Assembly (NCBI GenBank): GCA_030145365.1
Contig: JAQYVS010000101.1
Span: 1-35,010 of the forward strand
Source of the DNA: Desulfofustis sp.
GTDB taxonomy: Bacteria > Desulfobacterota > Desulfobulbia > Desulfobulbales > Desulfocapsaceae
DNA length: 35,010 nt
Direction: 5' to 3'
A program made the position numbers and the translations under genes. The notes beneath the pieces were generated by a model, which saw nothing but the letters and a program-made list of their open reading frames with translations, had not been told where the DNA came from and made no database searches. Positions 17,901 through 26,489 of the stretch are shown here, in pieces (positions within the stretch are counted from its first letter, which is position 1; every line of letters begins with the position of its first letter).

Positions 17901-20086
17901 TCCTTATCCTTGGTGGCAAGTGAGCGGCCTTTATTGAGATGCGTGACGATATCGTAGATTTTATCGCTTCTGGTTTTATCGGATAAGGTTCGCAGCATAG
18001 CCTGACCTATCCGCCAATGGAGATGGGGGTGGTCTTGAACTGGAATCAACAGATACGTTGCTTTATGAATTTGATCATGGCTAAATTGAAATGTTTTTTC
18101 ATGGCCCAACCACCTTCTGGGGGAAGTGTGCGCATCTGTCACGATTATCAGACCGTCTGCAATCGGGTCCGCCAGTTCGTTGAGAATTTCTTCCTCAGTT
18201 TTTCCGGTGATCGCTTTAAGCAGTTTCAGGCTGAAACGTTGGCCAATACAGGAAGCAGGTTTAAGCGTCGACAGTGTATTCTTGTTGTACTGGTAAAGGT
18301 GTTTAACCAGCATCTCACCAACATTGGACATAACCTTTGCGGTTTCCAGGTATTCAAGATCAATTGTCCATTTGGAATTGCTGTGATCAAAGGTGAGATG
18401 TCTGGTTTTGTATAATTTACGAAGCAGCTGTTTCAGAAAGAAAGGATTTCCTGCAGTTTTGTTCAGGCATAGCTCCGAGGCCAGGGATGTGGATTCGAAT
18501 GAACTGCCAAGAAATTCGCTTAATAGTGATGAAATATCACCTCTGGTCAATGAAGCCAGGTTTAGTGTCTGTGTAGCGGTTGTTTCTCCGGGTTTGAGTT
18601 TTTGTTCATATGCGGCCAGGCGCTCTAAGGTGCTCCCCGGTATACAGCCGATAAAAAGGCCAATCGAAGATGTTCCAATCAATTCGGAGATGAGTTCCTG
18701 CGACTCCTGATCGGCCCAATGCAAATCATCTATGAAAAACACCAGAGTGGAAAGCTGATCGGCGAATGCAGTTATGAAACTTTGAAGAAGGTGTCCGAAT
18801 CCATCTGTCTTTACTCCAGTGTAGCCTGCAACCTGTTTCTGTTTTCCGATGATCAGTTCCATCTCTGGAATGACGTTAACTATATCGTATGCCCGGTTGC
18901 CCATGGACTTCAAAAAAACGCCTTGCCAGCGGCTGATTTCTTCGTTGTTTGATAGAAGAAGCCTTCTGGCCAAATCCTGGAGGCCATCGATGACTGCATT
19001 GTAGGGAATGATATTGTTTTTCTGCGCCGTACTGCGCAAAACAGTCCCACCGTCAGCTTCTATGAACGCAAGAACCTCATTGACCAGCGAGGTCTTTCCT
19101 ATTCCCGCTTCTCCGGTAATCAGAAAAATCTGCTGACCACCTTTTTTTACTTTGTCGTAGGTATCAAGAATCGCCGCCCGTTCTGCCCCTCTTCCACAAA
19201 ATGATTCGGGAAGCGGCAGGTCAAGATGATCTTTTTGTCCTATTGGAAAATCAACGATTGACCGTGTGTCTTTCATCTCGATCAGGCATCTCATCAGATC
19301 AGAGGTGAGTCCGCTACTGCTCTGATATCGTTTTTCAGTAGACTTATCCAATAGTTTCAGGATTATTCTAGAGATACTGACAGGGATTGTTGCATCGAGT
19401 TCATGGGGTGGGACCACTGTGCGGGCCAAATGACTGTGCATCTGTTCAACCGGATCGTCAGTTGAGAAAGGTACCGATCCCAAGAGTAATTGATACAGGG
19501 TCGCCCCTAGTGAGTAGAAGTCGCTTCGATAATCCAGTGCCTGATTGAGCCTACCCGTCTGTTCCGGCGAAATGTAGGGTAATGATTCTTCAGGTAGTTG
19601 GTTTACTGAATAAAGAGAGGAAACCTTTTCAGCGGATGAGGCAAGGCTGAAATCAATCAGCTTGATCCGTCCAGTATTCGGTCGGTAAAGGATATTGGCA
19701 GGATTGAGATTATTATAGATAATCTGCTGGGTGTGGATAGCCTGCAGGGCACTAGTTAATTGCACGCCGATGTCAAGGAACCAGACAAGGTCGTGTGCTC
19801 CCCGACCGTTTTCTTCGGTAAGATCACTACTGTTGAAATCCTCGAGAATCAGCGCCAAGCTGCGATTATGGGGCTCGAGACCAATGGGAGATACGATCTT
19901 ATTGTGACGGAAAAGGCTGTATATCTCGTATTCGTGTCTGATTCGATCAAGATCGGAAGAAGAAGGGTGGGTTTGTCTCGGCAGCTTCAATGCAGCCGTT
20001 TCTCCTGTTTTCTTCGATCCGCGGTATACGATCGAACGCTGAGATTCACTCAGTTTTTCGGTTATGCTGTATCCGCAGATTTCCAT
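14825..20086 (-). CDS. Giant protein-kinase-like / AAA ATPase / GAF / histidine kinase
   Basis: A 1753-residue protein with the architecture usually named trifunctional serine/threonine kinase, ATP-binding protein and sensor histidine kinase. Residues 5-265 are a protein-kinase fold; 298-560 an AAA-like ATPase with Walker A GEAGIGKT (325-332) and Walker B FFIDDLHWAD (450-459); 560-1290 are helical and TPR-like; 1320-1473 a GAF domain; 1473-1502 a coiled coil; 1503-1720 a histidine kinase with H1514 (IAHEFGNP), DTGHGI from D1656 and GTGLGL at 1682-1687. A Q/N-rich tail ends the protein. In the kinase domain the HRD motif reads YNN (N126 for the catalytic Asp) and the glycine loop is lost, although K34, N131 and D145 remain; it is probably a pseudokinase. 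There are no membrane segments. A 139-base gap separates it from the upstream glycosyltransferase gene. Confidence 0.9.
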   Translation of the reverse strand: MEICGYSITEKLSESQRSIVYRGSKKTGETAALKLPRQTHPSSSDLDRIRHEYEIYSLFRHNKIVSPIGLEPHNRSLALILEDFNSSDLTEENGRGAHDLVWFLDIGVQLTSALQAIHTQQIIYNNLNPANILYRPNTGRIKLIDFSLASSAEKVSSLYSVNQLPEESLPYISPEQTGRLNQALDYRSDFYSLGATLYQLLLGSVPFSTDDPVEQMHSHLARTVVPPHELDATIPVSISRIILKLLDKSTEKRYQSSSGLTSDLMRCLIEMKDTRSIVDFPIGQKDHLDLPLPESFCGRGAERAAILDTYDKVKKGGQQIFLITGEAGIGKTSLVNEVLAFIEADGGTVLRSTAQKNNIIPYNAVIDGLQDLARRLLLSNNEEISRWQGVFLKSMGNRAYDIVNVIPEMELIIGKQKQVAGYTGVKTDGFGHLLQSFITAFADQLSTLVFFIDDLHWADQESQELISELIGTSSIGLFIGCIPGSTLERLAAYEQKLKPGETTATQTLNLASLTRGDISSLLSEFLGSSFESTSLASELCLNKTAGNPFFLKQLLRKLYKTRHLTFDHSNSKWTIDLEYLETAKVMSNVGEMLVKHLYQYNKNTLSTLKPASCIGQRFSLKLLKAITGKTEEEILNELADPIADGLIIVTDAHTSPRRWLGHEKTFQFSHDQIHKATYLLIPVQDHPHLHWRIGQAMLRTLSDKTRSDKIYDIVTHLNKGRSLATKDKDRFELAELNLLLAKKAGTSAGSDYHYQFAQTAVGLLSDETDWENRYALTLAVHTELLKAASYKNISEETELIFAEINNKAQSILDKTPACLIRIQSYKSANRLNDVILTGREVLSKLGVKIPNYPTKTSARRAMLCLKFMLQGKKATDLTHLPEMTDPHQRAVMDILLEMVSAAYYTRQNLLPIISHQIIQKWFKYGSHKAIGIMGYTIYSFLLCGLNGTNIDRGYELGQLVLGIQKQNRYKSSAITIFLINNLVVHWKKHLNSTLAPLIKSFHLSKDIGNRELAASSAYNYCVRLFFLGQNLTNLELELMRQHDTIAALKQQIPLYRLMIFQQSIANLLGKNKNPSIVDGEFYDSAKLLSVHRNTRDYTTLFMFHSMSMMHAYLFGEYDMAVSQGSKALKLVNNAVASVYIPNFYFYHGLSLLGMYHSQSTLGRKTLLRKIDAGLKNMRLWASTAPENYQHKYHLLVAERNRVLNKKDEAAEHYDRAIKLAAKNGYLQEEGLIYERAAHFYFELGRLHIAKPYLNEALSCYSDWGATQLIDYITRKYSAQDFEKSQPVHHNTGFHRSSIIAEDTNRFDILSMVKASRAFIGEVELNELLKKMIAILIENSGAQKGCLLLDIENEWMLKVKAKIDGHHVEIVDYNLNDTSGELSQKIVNYVIRSQKTVVLHNAHEQGLFTSDEYVRKNRSKSILCMPVVHHGEIVCLMYLENNLTAGAFHSDKLEILKLMASQAAISIKNSMLYEELEGTVQALHAETAKRKQAQIQLLHADKLSAMGRISASIAHEFGNPLIGIKYLLDDLTNRSHLSDEDHLLIEVGLEECDRMKKLMDDLHDLHRPSSGLKSRFNLNESVKNVLLFQRKSFKNSGVSVITELADNLPDIVAIEDQITQVIVNMAINGGDAMAKQGGILSVKTTHDRNLVTLKMSDTGHGITPENQGHIFEPFFSTKEEMDGTGLGLAIAYSIVKSHGGDITFTSATSEGSTFTIHLPINASSTTDAGASDQLQLDHLPVQQLANLRRQNQNQ

Positions 20087-20225
20087 AACTTGCTTCTTGT
20101 CGACCGTATGAAGTTAACCGGATCCCCACATTGATGCGTCTTAATGATAGGCATCATACAATAAAATAATTGATAAGCGTTGTAGATTATCAAATCGATC
20201 ACTTTCTTTGTGGCATGGCAGCCAC

Positions 20226-21290
20226 TTACAGCAGGGAACAGATATAGGCTGCCGCTTGCTCGCCGCCGTTGATGGGGATCGGGGCTCTTTTTCTGTTCAA
20301 TAGGTCGGGCAGTGTGGAAAGCCAGTCTGCAGCGAAAAAACTCTGTTGATCAAGGATTGTTCCGTTCATCGTCTCAACAATGAAATTTTCAAGTATGCTT
20401 GATTCTGCAAACCGCTCTCTGGTGATACAACAGATAGGGGTGTCCGATTGCAGGCACTCGGCCACGGTTGAGTAGCCGCTCTTGCAGATAAGGAGATCAC
20501 TGGCTCTTATCAGGTCCGGATGATGCAATGAATCCGTGGAGGAAAGAAACCGTACATTAGTTCCATACCGGCCGTTCCGGGAGTGACCAGCTATAACAAA
20601 CAGGTAATCGTCGTAGTGAGCCAAACGATCGATAAACGGCAGGTCAAGCCCTATGCCGCCCATAGAAATCAGGACTATTTTTCTGTTTCCGCTGTCGATA
20701 AGCTCACGGGTTTTCTTTCTGGACATGATCCATTTTCTGGCAATGGGTAGACAGCTCAAATCACAGTCTTGTCGATTACAGACAGGTTCGGTCTGAATAC
20801 GATAATCAGCTTTTTCATAATAGGCGGCAAAGAGATCGACATATGCCAGTAATCTCTCTGGTGCTTCGGGCAGCCTGGAGTAGATCCAGTCCCAGGTAAA
20901 ATTTTCCACCAATACGGAAGGAATTCCCATCCGGTGGGCTACTTCGATGCCGAGACAGCTGATATCGCAGAGAATCAACTGACAGGAGCTGCATCGATCA
21001 GCACAGAGCTGAATCAGAGATTCTTTGAACGGTAGGAGTTTCCCCAATTTTTCCAGGGTGAGATCAAGATCTTCGGTGAAGGCGTCGCGTTGAATCAGCC
21101 CTACATCGGTGATGGTGTGGTGGTAGGTGAAGGTAATACCGGAGTTACTAAACAATGACTCCGGAACCGAAGTAAAGATTGTTGTTTTGAGATCCGGTAT
21201 TTTCTGCTGTAATGCCTGCAGCACGCCAATAGTTCTTGTTGCGTGCCCGTATCCGTGGGCCGAGACAAAGCAGGCCAGTTCGGTGTTCAT
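20226..21290 (-). CDS. MurG-like GT-B glycosyltransferase
   Basis: A 354-residue protein resembling the MurG/MJ1255 group of GT-B glycosyltransferases. The N-terminal loop reads SAHGYGHATRT (10-20), the family's acceptor/phosphate loop. The C-terminal donor-sugar site is suggested by ISMGGIG (209-215) and CKSGYSTVAEC (269-279). The protein is soluble and Cys-rich (about 14 Cys). Donor and acceptor are unknown; a cell-envelope or glycan role is an inference from the family. The ATG has AGGGGAA shortly upstream. It lies 40 bases after nikR on the same strand, so the two may be co-transcribed, an unusual partnership. Confidence 0.75.
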   Translation of the reverse strand: MNTELACFVSAHGYGHATRTIGVLQALQQKIPDLKTTIFTSVPESLFSNSGITFTYHHTITDVGLIQRDAFTEDLDLTLEKLGKLLPFKESLIQLCADRCSSCQLILCDISCLGIEVAHRMGIPSVLVENFTWDWIYSRLPEAPERLLAYVDLFAAYYEKADYRIQTEPVCNRQDCDLSCLPIARKWIMSRKKTRELIDSGNRKIVLISMGGIGLDLPFIDRLAHYDDYLFVIAGHSRNGRYGTNVRFLSSTDSLHHPDLIRASDLLICKSGYSTVAECLQSDTPICCITRERFAESSILENFIVETMNGTILDQQSFFAADWLSTLPDLLNRKRAPIPINGGEQAAAYICSLL

Positions 21291-21330
21291 CGATTCCCCT
21301 GTAGTGCAATCAGGTGAGAAGTACCATTGA

Positions 21331-21741
21331 TCAGTGCAGGTCGCGGCCGGTGGTACTCATGGCCAGATTGCAGTTTCTCACCCCCCGAAGCGAGCGGAGA
21401 CGGTCCGACAACTCATTGACAGAACCGGCTTTGCCTTTGACAATGACAACTTCCAGACAATTGTGGTGGTCCATGTGGATATGGGTGGCTGAGACGATCT
21501 GCTGGTGGTAGCCATGTTGAATTTCAGTGACTTTCTCCTGTAAATTGGGCTGGTGATGATCGTATACCATTGAAATGACGCCAATGACATCTTTGTCTGC
21601 CTGCCATTCTTCTTCGACAAACGAAGAGCGTATCAAATCGCGGATTGCCTCAGAGCGGTTAACGTACTTCTGTTGTTTGATAAATGTATCGAACTTATCA
21701 AGAAGTTTTTCGTCCAGTGATATGGTAAAGCGTTTCAGCAT
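21331..21741 (-). CDS. nikR: Nickel-responsive regulator NikR
   Basis: A 136-residue ribbon-helix-helix repressor with a C-terminal ACT-like nickel domain. The DNA-binding strand is MLKRFTISLDEKLLDKFD, followed by a helix with NRSEAIRDLIR. The four high-affinity Ni(II) ligands known from E. coli NikR are at identical numbers: H76, H87, H89 and C95 (THIHMDHHNCLEV). It should repress nickel uptake genes when nickel is abundant. The start is ATG 21741, with an AGGGAAAGG ribosome binding site; the frame is open further upstream but has no homology there. No nik, cbi or hydrogenase genes are within the window. Confidence 0.95.
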   Translation of the reverse strand: MLKRFTISLDEKLLDKFDTFIKQQKYVNRSEAIRDLIRSSFVEEEWQADKDVIGVISMVYDHHQPNLQEKVTEIQHGYHQQIVSATHIHMDHHNCLEVVIVKGKAGSVNELSDRLRSLRGVRNCNLAMSTTGRDLH

Positions 21742-21790
21742 GGCCTTTCCCTTATGGTTTGAAAATAGCTGTTGAAACAGGATATGAACT

Positions 21791-21819
21791 ACGTTAGCGT
21801 GCAACCTCGTTCGCGTCAA
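21791..21819 (-). promoter_or_regulatory. Candidate nikR promoter with overlapping direct repeats
   Basis: On the minus strand TTGACG (21819-21814) is a 5 of 6 match to a -35 box, and TAACGT (21796-21791) is a weak -10 box 17 bases away. The same DNA holds two near-copies, TTGACGCGAAC (21819-21809) and TTGCACGCTAAC (21804-21793), which differ by one inserted base and one substitution. This is the kind of layout expected of an operator over a promoter. NikR autoregulation is only a guess. Confidence 0.3.
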
Positions 21820-21883
21820 CAGGTTTCGCCCGGTGGAAAAACCGGTAAAAAACGCTCCTTTAGTCAGGTTCCCAGGCAAGCCA

Positions 21884-22594
21884 ATGAAACAATTGAGTAC
21901 AACGATAGAAGTAATCGGATTTATCCGTTCCTGTTTCACCGAAAAATTCGGTATCCCCCGGCAGCCCGGTCTTGCACCTTCGGCCGTTGCCAGGCTCCAA
22001 CTGATTGAGCCATTTAACCGCAGGGAGATGGTGCGTGGCCTGGAAGCCTTCAGCCATGTCTGGGTTCAGTTTCTGTTTCATCAGGCTGTGGCCGATGGCT
22101 GGAAGGCGACGGTGCGGCCGCCGCGCCTTGGGGGTAGCCAAAGAAAAGGGATATTTGCCACCAGAAGCCCGCACAGGCCGAACTTTATCGGATTATCAGC
22201 TGTCAAGCTGGAGAAAATTACGTTCGTCGATGGCGTTATTTTGGAGTTGAGCGGTGTTGATCTGCTTGATGGCACGCCGGTGCTCGATATCAAGCCCTAC
22301 CTGGTCAGTGGTGATCGGATAGAAGATGCAAATGATGGCTGGGTACCGCAAAAATCTGTAGACTTTACGGTGAGGTTTGTAAAAGAGGCGGCAATGTTTT
22401 GTGAAAGATATCAAGAGAATACCGGCAATTGCCTCAGCGCTCTGATTAGAGAAGTGTTAGTGCAAGATCCACGTCCTTCGAGCCAGCGGGAACATAAGGA
22501 TGAGTTCGGTATGCTGCTTTTTGGTGTTAATGTTCGCTGGCGAATCGAAAATGATATCTGTACAGTGCTTTCCTGTGAGCAAAAGCTTAGTTGA
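21884..22594 (+). CDS. trmO: tRNA (t6A37) N6-methyltransferase TrmO
   Basis: A 236-residue SAM-dependent TrmO (TsaA/YaeB family), which methylates N6-threonylcarbamoyladenosine at position 37 of some tRNAs to give m6t6A. Features: IGFIRSCFTEKFGIPRQPGL near the start, RLGGSQRKGIFATRSPHRPN, GLSAVKLE, GVDLLDGTPVLDIKPYL, and a C-terminal part after residue 170. The chosen ATG gives the N-terminus expected by comparison with E. coli TrmO; a GTG at 21833 would add 17 residues without family support. It is divergent from nikR (142-base gap) and convergent with lptC (8-base gap). Confidence 0.93.
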   Translation: MKQLSTTIEVIGFIRSCFTEKFGIPRQPGLAPSAVARLQLIEPFNRREMVRGLEAFSHVWVQFLFHQAVADGWKATVRPPRLGGSQRKGIFATRSPHRPNFIGLSAVKLEKITFVDGVILELSGVDLLDGTPVLDIKPYLVSGDRIEDANDGWVPQKSVDFTVRFVKEAAMFCERYQENTGNCLSALIREVLVQDPRPSSQREHKDEFGMLLFGVNVRWRIENDICTVLSCEQKLS

Positions 22595-22602
22595 GCGGGC
22601 GA

Positions 22603-23178
22603 TCACTCTGAGCCGAGAACACAATAGACCCGGCCGCCAATCATGTACTGGGCGGTAACGATATCGTAATGGAGGCTGCCCCCGGTAATCTCCGCCTGGT
22701 TACTGACCATTTTGGTTTTACCGGGTGAGTCGATGATTCGTTCGTCATCATAATAGTGCAACAATTCTGAATAGAGCTGTTGATTCTGGAAGACCCGGTT
22801 AACAACTACGTTGTCAGATAAAACAAGGTGGCGTGTTTTTTTATTGTAAATGCCTGCATTGGCACGGACATTTATCAGCTCTCCCTGTTCGTCGAACAGA
22901 TCTGCATCCACCAGGGTCAAAATAAATTCGTCCGGTTTCTCGCTGGTTAAAGCCTGCTTGGCTCTGATTTCGGCCGTTTTCCGTTCTTCCTGGTTCTGGG
23001 TGATCATCACTTTTTGCATGACGAAATTGTGATGGTCCTGATTCCCGGCTAAAGAATTGTACTCCAGGCTCCCCCGTGGTTGTAGAAACAAGCTGACCGG
23101 TATACGCCAGAAGGGAAAGGTGACGATAAGCAATGCTGGAATAAGCCAAAGCAGATTTCGACGATTGAGCGTCAACAT
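22603..23178 (-). CDS. lptC: LPS export ABC transporter periplasmic protein LptC
   Basis: A 191-residue bitopic protein with one N-terminal membrane segment (about 10-30) and a periplasmic beta-jellyroll LptC domain (residues 45-185, including LTLVDADLFDEQGELINVRANAGIY). LptC links the LptBFG ATPase to the LptA bridge that moves LPS to the outer membrane. Its start overlaps the kdsC end by 7 bases, so it is translated with kdsC. Usually lptA and lptB follow; here the gene ends 8 bases from the convergent trmO, so those genes must be elsewhere. Confidence 0.88.
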   Translation of the reverse strand: MLTLNRRNLLWLIPALLIVTFPFWRIPVSLFLQPRGSLEYNSLAGNQDHHNFVMQKVMITQNQEERKTAEIRAKQALTSEKPDEFILTLVDADLFDEQGELINVRANAGIYNKKTRHLVLSDNVVVNRVFQNQQLYSELLHYYDDERIIDSPGKTKMVSNQAEITGGSLHYDIVTAQYMIGGRVYCVLGSE

Positions 23179-23810
23179 AAAAACTCTTGCAGCAACGAGT
23201 CCTGAACCCCTTTGGCCCGAACCAGAAGGTCGCAGACCTGTCTTACGGCACCAAAGCCGCCAGAACGATCGGTAACCATGTGGCAGATTCCTTTAACTTC
23301 ACTAACTGCATTAGCAGGGCAGGCGGCAAGACCGACCCGGCTCAGCAGACCAAGATCTATCCAGTCATCACCCATGTAACAGACCTGGTAAGGTTTCAGA
23401 CCAGCCTGTGCAATGATCGTTTTGAAGGCTTCATATTTGTTTCCACCACCCTGACTGATATATTTCATCGTCAGTTCCTCAGCTCGCCGCTGGACAAGGT
23501 TTGAGCTGCGGGCGGTGATGATGCCAACATCAATCTTGCACCTCTGCACCAGTCTGATACCAAGGCCGTCCTGGGTATTAAAGGCCTTAGCCTCAATACC
23601 GTCCTCAGTGTAAAGAAGAGAGCCGTCGGTCAAAACACCGTCTACGTCAAGCAGCAGCAAGCGAATGGGTTCGGCCTTGGCAAGCAGCAGCCGCTCTTCA
23701 TCACTCGGTTTCTCCTGCATCCGTTCCCGCACACGGGTCCGATAGCCTTCCAGGATTTCACAATCTGACGGATGCGATCCGTTTGAGCAGGATGAGGTTG
23801 AATCACTCAT
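23172..23810 (-). CDS. kdsC: 3-deoxy-D-manno-octulosonate 8-phosphate phosphatase KdsC
   Basis: A HAD-superfamily phosphatase that removes the phosphate from KDO-8-phosphate. Motif I is LLLDVDGVLTDG (nucleophile D55 and acid D57 in this numbering). IITARSS contains motif II and GDDWID motif III. As written, the protein is 212 residues, with about 48 residues before motif I, more than usual (about 10-15). ATG 23720 is an alternative start that removes 30 residues; neither start has a clear ribosome binding site. It follows kdsA by 14 bases and overlaps lptC. Confidence 0.92.
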   Translation of the reverse strand: MSDSTSSCSNGSHPSDCEILEGYRTRVRERMQEKPSDEERLLLAKAEPIRLLLLDVDGVLTDGSLLYTEDGIEAKAFNTQDGLGIRLVQRCKIDVGIITARSSNLVQRRAEELTMKYISQGGGNKYEAFKTIIAQAGLKPYQVCYMGDDWIDLGLLSRVGLAACPANAVSEVKGICHMVTDRSGGFGAVRQVCDLLVRAKGVQDSLLQEFLC

Positions 23811-23824
23811 GGCTATAGTCTGTT

Positions 23825-24661
23825 TTATGATAAGCTTGTGCGAATTGAGACAAGCTGATTCAGGATTGTCTCAATTTCAGCAAGGGCAATGGAGTTTGGG
23901 CCGTCGCACAACGCCTTGTCCGGGGCCGGATGCACTTCCATAAAGAGTCCGTCTATGCCTGCTGCAACTGCTGCCCTGGAGAGCGGGGCAATAAATTCCC
24001 GTTGCCCCCCCGACGATCCTCCAGCTCCTCCCGGAAGCTGCACCGAGTGGGTTGCATCGTATATGACCGGGCAGTCGAAACTGTGCATCACCGAAAAGGA
24101 GCGCATATCAACAACCAGATTGTTATAGCCAAAGCTGGCTCCCCGCTCAACGAGCATCACCTGGCTCGTACCTCCGCTGCGGACTTTATCCACCGCATTT
24201 TTCATATCCCAGGGTGAGACAAATTGACCTTTTTTCAAGTTAATTGGTTTACCGGTCCTGGAAACGGCGGTAAGTAGATCGGTTTGCCTGCATAAAAAGG
24301 CAGGGATCTGGATAATGTCCAGAACATCGGCAACCATTTCGGCTTGATTGGGTTCATGGATATCTGAGATTACCGGGACATCCAGCTCTTCTCTGATCCG
24401 TCCGAGAATCTCCAATCCTTTATCCAGGCCGGGACCCCGAAAAGAGGTTAAGGAGGTGCGATTGGCCTTATCAAATGACGCCTTGAATATGTAGGAAATG
24501 TTCAGCTTGCTGCAGATTTCCTGCATGGTTCCGGCAACCTGCCGGGCCAATTCCTCCGATTCGAGCACACAGGGGCCGGCGATCAATAAAAGGGGCTGGT
24601 CGTTTCCAACCAAGATCTTGGAACCATCGGGACAGCCAACCGATACGGGGGTAATACTCAT
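23825..24661 (-). CDS. kdsA: KDO-8-phosphate synthase, metal-dependent type
   Basis: A 278-residue enzyme that condenses arabinose 5-phosphate with phosphoenolpyruvate to KDO-8-phosphate. Conserved elements are [37 protein letters not shown] and CDGPNS. The metal ligands known from Aquifex KdsA (C11, H185, E222, D233) map to C31, H205, E242 and D253, a constant offset of 20. The E. coli enzyme has Asn in place of the Cys, so this is the metallo form. The start overlaps the pyrG stop as ATGA, so translation is coupled. It lies between pyrG and kdsC, linking CTP supply to KDO synthesis. Confidence 0.97.
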   Translation of the reverse strand: MSITPVSVGCPDGSKILVGNDQPLLLIAGPCVLESEELARQVAGTMQEICSKLNISYIFKASFDKANRTSLTSFRGPGLDKGLEILGRIREELDVPVISDIHEPNQAEMVADVLDIIQIPAFLCRQTDLLTAVSRTGKPINLKKGQFVSPWDMKNAVDKVRSGGTSQVMLVERGASFGYNNLVVDMRSFSVMHSFDCPVIYDATHSVQLPGGAGGSSGGQREFIAPLSRAAVAAGIDGLFMEVHPAPDKALCDGPNSIALAEIETILNQLVSIRTSLS

Positions 24662-26319
24662 CTATTATTCTGGTTGTAAGTAAGTGCTGCTTTAATGAAG
24701 TCTTTAAACAGCGGGTGAGGCCTCATGGGCTTGGATTTGAATTCAGGGTGAAACTGACAGCCAAGAAACCAGGGATGATCTGCCAGTTCAACTATCTCGA
24801 CCAAATTGTTATCGGGAGATGTGCCGGAAACGACTAAGCCGCCGGATTCCAGCTGTTCACGATAGGCGTTGTTGAATTCATAACGATGCCGGTGTCTTTC
24901 GGATATCTCTTCGGTTTTGTAGGCAACCGAGGCCAGGGTATCGGGAATTAAGGTGCAGGGGTAGGCTCCAAGACGCAGGGTGCCTCCCATATCTGAATTC
25001 TCGTCACGCACCTGGACTTTATCGTTACGGTAATCATACCATTCCTTGCACAGATAAATCACCGGATCGGGGGTTGCTGGATCAAGTTCGGAAGAATGAG
25101 CTGTCCTAATACCGACCACCAAGCGGCTGTATTCAACAACTGCCAGCTGCATACCAAGACATATTCCGAAGAACGGAATCTTGTTTTCCCGGGCAAAGGT
25201 GATGGCGGAGATTTTACCTTCTGCACCGCGCTTGCCAAAACCACCCGGAACGAGTATCCCATCGCAGCCTTCCAGCAACTCGGCAGGGTTACCGGTTTCC
25301 AGTTCTTCAGCGTTCAGATAGCGTAGCTCTACCTTGCTCAGGTTGGAGATTCCTCCATGAATCAGAGCCTCGTGTAAACTCTTGTAGGACTCTGTCAAAT
25401 CGACATATTTACCGGTGATGGCGATAGTCACCTTATGCTTCGGGTTTTTCAGGTTTTTTACCAGATTCTGCCACGGCTTGATATTGGGTTGACCTGTCCA
25501 GACGTTGAGCAGCTCAAGAATTTTATTGTCGAGTCCTTCTTTATGCAGGTTTAACGGTACTTCGTAAATGGAATCAACGTCACGGGCGGTAACTACTGCA
25601 TCTTGAGGCACACTGCAAAACAGGGAAATCTTTGCTTTCAGCTCAGATGTAAGTGGGACCTCACTTCGACAGACCAGAATATCTGGCTGAATACCGTCTG
25701 CCCGAAGTTCTTTGACGGAGTGCTGGGTGGGTTTGGTCTTTACTTCACCGGCGGTTTTTATATAGGGCACCAGTGTGAGGTGGATAAACAGTGAGTATTC
25801 TTTGCCGAGATCTCCCCGAAGTTGTCTGATTGCTTCCACAAAGGGCAGGCCTTCAATATCGCCGATGGTTCCGCCAATTTCAATGATAGCGATATCGACA
25901 CTGCCATCCAACTGGAGTACAGCTGCCTTGATTTCATCCGTAATATGGGGGATGACCTGAACGGTCCCGCCGAGATACTCGCCCCTCCGTTCTTTTGTTA
26001 TGACCGAATAGTAAATTCGGCCAGAGGTATAATTGTTAATCTGGGTCATGACAGCATCGGTATAGCGCTCGTAATGACCCATATCAAGATCGGTTTCGGC
26101 ACCATCATCGGTAACGTATACTTCGCCATGCTGAAACGGGTTCATGGTGCCTGGATCGACATTGATATAGGGATCAAGCTTCTGGAATGTGACGGTTAAC
26201 CCCCGACATTCAAGCAGTGCCCCGATTGATGCGGCGGTAAGCCCTTTGCCGAGGGAGGAAAGAACACCACCGGTGATAAATATAAACTTAGTTCTTTTGG
26301 TATTGCTTGCTGTTTTCAT
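24658..26319 (-). CDS. pyrG: CTP synthase
   Basis: A 553-residue CTP synthase that aminates UTP with glutamine-derived ammonia. The synthetase half starts with [13 protein letters not shown] (P-loop-like, near residue 17) and contains the [23 protein letters not shown] segment split by conserved contacts. The glutaminase half has nucleophile C387 in FFGICLGMQ and H524/E526 in FHPEFKS. The start is ATG 26319; the frame stays open upstream to a TTG at 26400, which would add 27 unsupported residues. It is the first gene of the pyrG-kdsA-kdsC-lptC operon and is divergent from msrAB. Confidence 0.97.
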   Translation of the reverse strand: MKTASNTKRTKFIFITGGVLSSLGKGLTAASIGALLECRGLTVTFQKLDPYINVDPGTMNPFQHGEVYVTDDGAETDLDMGHYERYTDAVMTQINNYTSGRIYYSVITKERRGEYLGGTVQVIPHITDEIKAAVLQLDGSVDIAIIEIGGTIGDIEGLPFVEAIRQLRGDLGKEYSLFIHLTLVPYIKTAGEVKTKPTQHSVKELRADGIQPDILVCRSEVPLTSELKAKISLFCSVPQDAVVTARDVDSIYEVPLNLHKEGLDNKILELLNVWTGQPNIKPWQNLVKNLKNPKHKVTIAITGKYVDLTESYKSLHEALIHGGISNLSKVELRYLNAEELETGNPAELLEGCDGILVPGGFGKRGAEGKISAITFARENKIPFFGICLGMQLAVVEYSRLVVGIRTAHSSELDPATPDPVIYLCKEWYDYRNDKVQVRDENSDMGGTLRLGAYPCTLIPDTLASVAYKTEEISERHRHRYEFNNAYREQLESGGLVVSGTSPDNNLVEIVELADHPWFLGCQFHPEFKSKPMRPHPLFKDFIKAALTYNQNNR

Positions 26320-26422
26320 GCGGGGGCCCCATGGGAGAAAGTTATGTCCGGTCTTTTTATACACCTTATTTCTACCGGTGGCAACCGCCCATCGGGCCAA
26401 AGTAAGATCGAAGGGCTCAGCC

Positions 26423-26440
26423 CTTGTAACTCTTTACAAG
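26423..26440. promoter_or_regulatory. Palindrome in the pyrG/msrAB divergent spacer
   Basis: CTTGTAA (26423-26429) and TTACAAG (26434-26440) are perfect inverted repeats around the 4-base spacer CTCT. GGGC and GCCC form a second small inverted repeat just to the left, at 26413-26423. The site sits about 50 bases before the msrAB start and about 100 before pyrG. It could be an operator or a small hairpin. Confidence 0.35.
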
Positions 26441-26489
26441 CATGTATACTTTTAAGTGAAATAAGAATCATTCCCAAGAGGGATCTATT

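Noticed and set aside
20105-20155. GTATGA half-sites near the kinase start that resemble the E. coli NikR box
   Set aside because: The matching TCATAC half-site is not at the required 16-base distance on either strand.
26413-26423. GGGCT element resembling the pyrG initial-transcript attenuator of Gram-positives
   Set aside because: On the pyrG strand it reads GGGCTGAGCCC rather than the known GGGCTC start, there is no terminator after it, and that mechanism is known from Firmicutes.
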